Below, piece after piece: positions 57,801 through 64,000 of a DNA stretch of 64,000 nucleotides. Source of the stretch: Stercorarius parasiticus (lineage: Eukaryota > Chordata > Aves > Charadriiformes > Stercorariidae); assembly GCA_013396915.1 (NCBI GenBank), contig VWZL01002573.1, forward strand, positions 280,450 to 344,449. The letters are read 5' to 3'. Below the pieces are notes generated by a model that saw only the letters and a list, made by a program, of their open reading frames with translations, was not told the origin of the DNA and did no database searches. A program made the translations under genes and the position numbers. Within the stretch, counting starts at the first letter, position 1. Each line of letters starts with the position of its first letter.

Positions 57801-59010
57801 CTCAGGGCTACGCTGGTGGCACCCCAGGGATGGTGACCTGTGCTGGGCAAGGCCTAGGGGCAAAGCAGGACAGCACTGACATCCTGCACCCCACCACGGC
57901 CTCTGCAGACCCCAAAAATCAGGGATGGAGGTAGCACTTTCCCACCTGCCAAGATTTTATCCCTGGTGCTGAAAACGGTGGTGGGGCAAAAAACACCATT
58001 CCTGAGCTCAGCACTGGGTACCCACAGGGTTAACGCATCCCGAACGCCTCTTTCCAGCACTGGCAGGAAAGGATTTGAAGTGGAGGAAGGGGAGGATGTG
58101 AAAAGAGTTGGAGTTTCCACCGTCTCAACATCATGCCAGAGAGAAGAGAAAAGAACATCTTTTCTTAAAGCCTCATTTCGTTGTCATTTTAATGAGCATT
58201 TCAGGTCAATTCCTTTTCCGCCTTTGAGCCACCTCTCTGGCTGTACAGTTGTGAGGGTACAAAATATTCAAGTCAGCTAATTTGAAATGAATTTCGGGAT
58301 TTTTACGTATTTCTCTAAAGAAGACTTTCATGATCAGAGTTTAACATCCATTTCAAATAGATGGGACTTCTGTTGACTTCTGGCTGTTTTTCCTGCCGGC
58401 ACAATACCTCCAGATTTCACCCTGGCACATTAAAAAGGCTCATGACACCACATAAAATACAAGCTATTACTAGCAAAGGCACCTATTCAGGTTGTAAATG
58501 TATTAAAAATAAAATTATTCTAACAAAATTTAACACTAAAATTCCCGACCTATTGGAAAAACCTCGGTGCAGTTACCTTCCCTCTCGCGTCTCCCTCCTG
58601 TATAGCATGGGGGCACCTAGAGAAGAGCTATCTGGGGGAATATTGTTGGGTTTTTTTCAAGGGAAATTTGCTGCAGGGTATCTGTATGTTCGGGAATGTT
58701 TTCTGATGGCAGTTTGCCCGCTATGTGGTGCTGGGAGCAGAGGGGGGAACCGGGGCTGCCTGCCCGGCTCGGGGTCCCTGCTTGGTCCTTGCGGCAGCAA
58801 CATCCAGCTGTAAAGTTGCAGCAGGGGGGAAAGGAGCTGCCCAAATACATCTGCTCCAGCTGTGAACCAGCTGGAACCATTCACGGTGATAGAAAAAATT
58901 AAATAAAATTTATGTGCTGAGGTTTATTTATGGGCAGAAAAGGATTTTTTTGGGGTGCATTGGTTTGAGGGAAGGGCTCACCTGGCAATTCCGCCAGTAA
59001 ATGGTAAGCA
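51809..59010. other. Intergenic sequence, 7.2 kb, no gene recognised
   Basis: No coding gene, CR1 or LTR was recognised. Poly-T runs lie near 52002-52013 and 55160-55176. AT-rich blocks with TAATTA homeodomain cores occur at 53429 and 57623. Short frames only. Confidence 0.5.
57600..57745. promoter_or_regulatory. Candidate conserved non-coding element
   Basis: This AT-rich, non-repetitive block holds a TAATTA core at 57623-57628, a perfect 10-base palindrome CTGATATCAG at 57630-57639, and the 9-mer AACCCGCTC repeated at 57613 and 57640 on either side. The symmetry around a homeodomain site is suggestive only. There is no direct evidence of function. Confidence 0.2.
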
Positions 59011-59060
59011 GGGATGCAGCCAGGCACTGGGATGCAGCCAGGCACTGGGATGCACTGGGG
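59011..59060 (+). repeat. 18-bp tandem repeat, two and a half copies
   Basis: GGGATGCAGCCAGGCACT occupies 59011-59028 and 59029-59046 exactly, then GGGATGCACTGGGG begins a broken third copy. Confidence 0.9.
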
Positions 59061-62000
59061 AGGGCCAGGAAAAACAAGAGATGAATAATTCATGGATGCC
59101 CAGGAGAAATGGGGCTGATGCTCCCTTGCAGAGCTGGCAAGCCCTGCCCTGCCCGCCCTGCCCAACCAGGGATGCTCTGGCTGCACTTGGGGTCCAAGTT
59201 TTCCTCACCGAGGTGTTCCCTCGCTTCATCTGCACCCAGCCCCATGGATTAACACATCCCCGAGAGCAAAACTCTGGGATGTGAATGAAAAGCCAGGCGA
59301 GAGTGACATATTTCTGGTCGTTGGCTCCGCGGTGCCAATCTGCTCCGATAGCGGGCAGGATAATGAGGGTAATGGCTGCACTCCTTGTCAGGGTTAGCAC
59401 CAATTACCAGCTGGCTCTTTAGTATTATGATGGTGGTTGTTGTTGCTGTTATAGCTCAGAAGCATTTGCATGTCATCTACGCATCCTTCACCAGCCCACG
59501 TGAAGGGTAAGTAATTTGGCACATGAAAAAGGGTGCGCGTTGGATGGAGAAAAGCTCCAAATCCCTGTGGCCAGTTCCACCTGACGGCTTCATCTGGGGT
59601 CTTACGAGCCTGAATATGGATAATGCCAAAATAAATGTTATTTCTGCTCTATGTTGGCTTTGTGGTTTAGAAAGAATTGGGGAAAAAAGAAATCACTTCC
59701 ATGAGCTAATCCATGGGTTGGCAAATGGATTGACTGAAGGCATTGGCTGTGCTGCACCCTGATCAGTGTTCAGGCTGGGAAAGCACCGTTTCAAAAACCT
59801 TCCTCTCCAATGGGGACGGATTTAACATGATTTCTGGACCGTCCTGTTATTGCTTGGCTCCATGCTAGGAGGTGGGGTGCATTCAGCCTGCACCACGCTT
59901 TGTAACGGCAACAACGATGGACCAGGCAGTCTGACACCACTCACTTTTGGAGATACCTTCTCTTGAAAATTCATTAAAAATAAGCCAAGGGAAATACAAA
60001 GGAAGCAGATTTAATGTATGTACTGATGCTCCTAAAAGCCTTGGTGCAGAGGCATGAAAAGAGAGATGTAGTGCCCAGTTTTTTGGGTTGAAGCACACAT
60101 GCACCCGGGATTCATCAGCACTGGCAGAGGAGAGGGTGGAAACGATGGGGCCAGGGCAGGACACAGCAGACGGTTTCTCAACAACCCCGTTTTCAGCCAT
60201 CACGTAGTGAGAGGCGATACCCGGCAATGTAAACCCAGCATCCCCAAGGCAGCATGGAGGGAAAACCTCGGGGCGGGGGGAAGACCAGAAAACCAATCCA
60301 TTTTCCTTCCTAGCAACAACTACTTCATGGCATCAGGATGAAATGTGAAGGACCAGCAGGCATGGGCTTTGCTTTCTCCTTACCTGCAGTAGGGTCGGGA
60401 TTTCACCTAGGCAAAGCACTTAAATTCCTTGTTTCCCACCCCCAATGGGGTCTCCATTGAAAACAACAGCAGCCCGGTATTTTAATTTCAGCTGGGTTGG
60501 CACCTGGAGTTCCGCCATCCAGATGTGATGCTTCTCCCCCCGGATGCATCACCCCCGGAGCGGTGGTGTGTGGGTTCAGACGCACAGCTGGATGCTCCTG
60601 GGGGTGCAGCATCCCCCGGCCACCCCCGTGGTCCCGGGTTTTTGGGGGATAAAGCCCCCCGTGGGGGCTGCCGTGGGAGGCAGCGGGCGAGAAGGTCCAA
60701 TGCAGCGTGATACCTGCCACCTTGCTTTGTGGGCAATTAGAAGGAACTGGAAAGTGATCTGGTTTCCCAAATGAAAACCTGTTCCTAATTAGAGGTAAAT
60801 GTGTATCCTGGTAACGCTGAATTTTAAGCACCGTTTTCAAATGTTTATTGATTAATAATTATTATGGGAAAACACGAGCTCCCATATATAAATCTTTTGA
60901 CAGGAGCTGTCCGTCAAAAATAATGATCCTTTTAAAACTCATGAATAAATAATAATGCAAATCTATTTTACACAAAATACACACTGCTTTCCATCCCAGC
61001 CACTGGAATGAAATGCAGTTATTTAAAATAATGACTCTACAATGCTTCAATAATGAGCTATTACACATTTAATACACATGACTATTTTTTTTCTTCCTGG
61101 CTTCTGGGTTATTACTTTTTTCAAATTAAAACATTACATTCCTTCAGATTCTTCTATCCTAAATGCCTCGCCTATGACATTTTTTCCAGTAGGTTAAGGA
61201 GAAGATGGCTTCATTTGCCACAGAGCCATATCGTGACGGGCACGGTAATATCAAGCTTCATTAACATTGACCTTGTGCTTTGGGGCACTGATGGGAACGT
61301 GTGTCCCAAGTACCATCATTGCCCCAGAAGTGCTGTGGCACATACAAAGCCCCAAGGCTACCAGAGGACTGAGAAAAAAATTGCTGAGAAATGTTACTTT
61401 TGGGCCATTTCAAACATAGGATTTGCTGCAAAGTGCTGGGTCAGCACTTTTGCTCAGAGCCAAGGTTTGCACGAGGTGGGAGCCTGGCATCCGTGGGCAT
61501 CTTGGCTTGAGAAGGAATTAACAGGATCGCCCCCAAAAGCTGAATTTTATTAGTGTGCAAAGAAGTTATCTATGGGTCATGAATTACTCTTGGAGGAGTA
61601 AGTCTTGATGCCAGCGTTCACCGAGGAATCTGGGGAGTGATAAATACACTTTAAGGGTGCTTTTTCAGCTCTTACTTAATTATACAATAAAATTACCTCT
61701 GGCAGGGAGCTGTGGTAGTTCATATAGATCTTTAGATATTTTAAAATTATATATTGAAGGCTGTATTTAATGCTTGCTGCTCTGTACCTCAGAAGCAGCA
61801 GGAGAGGATGGGGCTGGTAACACCATGTCTGGGAGGTTCCTCCTGTTTCCCCAGTGCATGGTCCTGGCATCCTCCAGCTGCCAGGGTCCCAGCACTGCTC
61901 CTGGGGCTGTTTGCCATGCTCCTGCCCAGGCGAAACAATACGAAATATTTTTTCCTTTGAAATCACGGTTGGTGAGAGGATAACGCAGGGCTTTCCCTGG

Positions 62001-62215
62001 TCCTTCACATGCTCCCATCATCTTTGGTGGGGTGACTCATTGCTGCAGGGCGCAGCAGGGGAAGCAGCACAGGATGGATATGAATGGCGGTGGTTGGCCC
62101 TTGGTTATTGACAAGAAAACCCTGACATCAAGCCATAATTAGAATAAAAACTGAGACACACGTGAGAAAAAAAGGGAGTTGATAAATGCATATCAGATGT
62201 CATGAGTCAAACTCA
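59061..62215. other. Intergenic sequence, 3.2 kb, no gene recognised
   Basis: Short frames only. The open frame 61053-61553 (+) does not resemble a known protein. The AT-rich segment 60840-61100 is listed separately as a possible regulatory element. Confidence 0.5.
60840..61100. promoter_or_regulatory. Candidate regulatory block with POU octamer
   Basis: A perfect POU octamer ATGCAAAT lies at 60955-60962. An inverted pair TTTTGAC (60895-60901) and GTCAAAA (60913-60919) flanks an 11-base spacer. TAAT-rich cores follow. This combination is common in vertebrate developmental enhancers. The call is by motif texture only. Confidence 0.2.
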
Positions 62216-62404
62216 TGGTGAGGCACTGGCCCAGGTTGCCCAGAGAAGCTGTGGCTGCCCCATCCCTGGAGGGGTTCAAGGCCAGGTTGGACGGGGCTTG
62301 GAGCAACCTGGGCTGGTGGGAGGTGTCCCTGCCCAGGGCAGGGGACCTGGAATTAGATGATCTTTAAGGTCCCTTCCAACCTAAACCATTCTATGATTCC
62401 ATGA
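62216..62404 (+). mobile_element. CR1 LINE 3'-end fragment (plus orientation)
   Basis: TGGTGAGGCACTGGCCCAGG through to CTAAACCATTCTATGATTCC. It is about 190 bp, of the same subfamily as the copies at 22719, 24175, 29541 and 37209. Confidence 0.95.
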
Positions 62405-63955
62405 ACATATTATGCTGAGCTGAGCATTTAAAAGCGGTGCAACAGCTGATCCAGCACCTCTTGATGACCAGGAAAAGAGCTGCAGGGACCCGCCTGATGA
62501 CAAGGGAGAGATGAGGGGAGGGCAGGTCTGCCTGGGGTAAGAACAGCCTCTCCTCCCAATTTCAGCCCTCTGCCATCCCGGCAGCTGGGCACTCTCACCC
62601 AGCTCCGACGTGCCCCCAGGATGCAGACGATGCTCATCGAGGTGCCCACACCAGCGATGTCCATCTCAGCCCACCCCTCAAACCGGACGTGAACTGGCAG
62701 CAGGTTCCCAATCTGGGAGGCGAATTTCCCCAGCAGCAAGTTCCCATGGGCTAATAAATATGAGACACACGTTATGGGTGGGAGATACCCACACAGGGAT
62801 GGGGAGGGGAAACAATTTTAATAAAGGTGGTCTCAATATGTATTTTTCTCATATTCTCAGTTGGGAGTAGAAAATAGAAATGGGCCTCTCTGCTGCTCCC
62901 GCAGCTCTAATATTAAAGGTAATGTCCTCAGATTTCTCTTCCACTGGAGTAATTTGGCATAATCTGAAATATATTTTCGGAGATGATTGTTAACATTTGC
63001 AATTCTTCTCCTGGCTTTCAAGTGAGCAGTAAGTGTACCTAATGTCAGGCAAAGAAATCACATCTGAAACAGCAGCAGTAAAGCCATTTGGAAAATAGCT
63101 CAGGAGAACAGTTTGTGTAGATGATTTCTTTCAATTTTTTTTCCCTCAATTTTTCAATAGGAGCCTATTCAAAAATGTTATTATGTGGAATTCAAACACA
63201 GGCCTCAACCGTAAGAAATTCTCCCAGTGGAAATGGAGGAAGGCCGTAATCAAGAAATTTAGTGTGCATTGGGAAGAGGGTTGCTGGTAGAGTTATAAAC
63301 GTGGGGGTTTTTTCCTGGTTTTTTTTTTTTGCTGTTTGGTATTTGCAGAAGTGTTCATGGCTGGGCGATAGTGGGGCAGCGTCTCTCCCCCCACCCTGCC
63401 TGTGCCCACCGTCCCCAGCAGCACAACACGATGCTGAAGAGCTGCAGTTGCACGTTTCCACCTCCAAATACCCACAAGAGCAACTCAGTTTAAATATGTA
63501 AGAAGATGGAAGAAGACGCAGAATTAGTTTAAGATTCAGAACCAGAGAGATTTGCAATTAAAAAAGGAGAGAAAAGCCAACAGAGATATTCTGTGACCAG
63601 ACTACGGCTTATTTTTCAAATCTCTGCTCATTAAGGAGTGACTCTGTATGTAAGTATGTGTTTAAGCTTTGCTCTCAGCCCCCTCTTCACAAAATAACAA
63701 CCCTTTCAAGCAAAATCAAAGGCAGGTCCCTGGTGAGTGCAGTGTCCGCGGACGCCGGCTGCGGGAGCCCCTGGGGCTGCCCGAACCCTCCTGCTGCCCC
63801 CAGGGAATGGCTCCGGGGAGAGAAGGGGTTGGTGAGACCCTGGCCCCTCCACGGGATGGAGAGGGGCTCCGGGGAGGGACTGGGAGTCGTGCTGGGGGAG
63901 GTGGAAGGAGCCCCCTCACCACCATGAGCATCTCTGGGAGTCCATCTCCTCTTCC
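62405..63955. other. Intergenic sequence, nothing recognised
   Basis: The first part is GC-rich, and 62880-63180 is an AT-rich, unique-looking block. No coding gene is supported. Confidence 0.5.
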
Positions 63956-64000
63956 CCCTTCCCTTCCCTTCCCTTCCCTTCCCTTCCCTTCCCTTCCCTT
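63956..64000 (+). repeat. (CCCTT)n microsatellite running off the window end
   Basis: At least eight perfect CCCTT units fill 63961-64000, and the repeat continues beyond the window. Confidence 0.97.

Noticed and set aside
61053..61553. 166-codon frame (+)
   Set aside because: No family resemblance, AT-rich start, Phe/Tyr-rich beginning typical of translated non-coding DNA.
1..64000. tRNA, rRNA, snRNA or snoRNA genes
   Set aside because: No cloverleaf with A and B box, and no known small-RNA sequence, was recognised by eye on either strand. A covariance-model search would be decisive.

Overview
This window is vertebrate nuclear DNA, most likely from a bird. It carries ten CR1 LINE 3' ends ending in degenerate ATTCTATG-type tails, at least one long terminal repeat of a type common in birds, a very GC-rich 5' exon next to a sequencing gap, and almost no SINE-like sequence. 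Nothing here is bacterial, and nothing encodes a prokaryote-style system.

The only protein-coding gene I can support is RND3 (RhoE), an atypical, GTPase-deficient Rho-family protein, on the + strand. Four coding exons are visible: 3788-3872 (3' edge lost at an N), 10858-10967, 12485-12619 and 15659-15910. They cover residues 51-244 of a 244-residue family product. The first 50 residues, which include the P-loop, are not visible and probably lie in the 311-base N gap at 3395-3705. The 3' UTR runs to about 17760 and ends in a cluster of polyadenylation signals. It holds two 8-mer and one 7-mer seed match for the miR-200b/c/429 family. The intron between the second and third visible exons is a GC-AG intron with a near-perfect GC-donor consensus.

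Region by region: 1-3394 is upstream or 5' intronic sequence that becomes CpG-dense towards the gap. The gap, its G-quadruplex-prone edge and the first visible exon sit between the arms of an imperfect inverted repeat (2681-2848 and 4044-4184). 3873-15658 is RND3 exons and introns. 17760-64000 is a 46-kb stretch without a recognisable gene, holding CR1 copies, LTR-like pieces, minisatellites, and AT-rich blocks that could be conserved regulatory elements. From memory, RND3 borders a gene desert in other vertebrates, so distant RND3 enhancers are plausible here, but this is inference.

The assembly has local defects: the 311-N gap, a single N cutting the exon at 3873, and a 170-bp perfect direct duplication on either side of a single N at 30023, which is almost certainly a false duplication. 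I did not find an undescribed biological system. The items most worth checking are the GC-AG intron, the inverted repeat around the 5' exon, the miR-200 sites, and a glycine at a position that is a known phosphoserine in human RND3.
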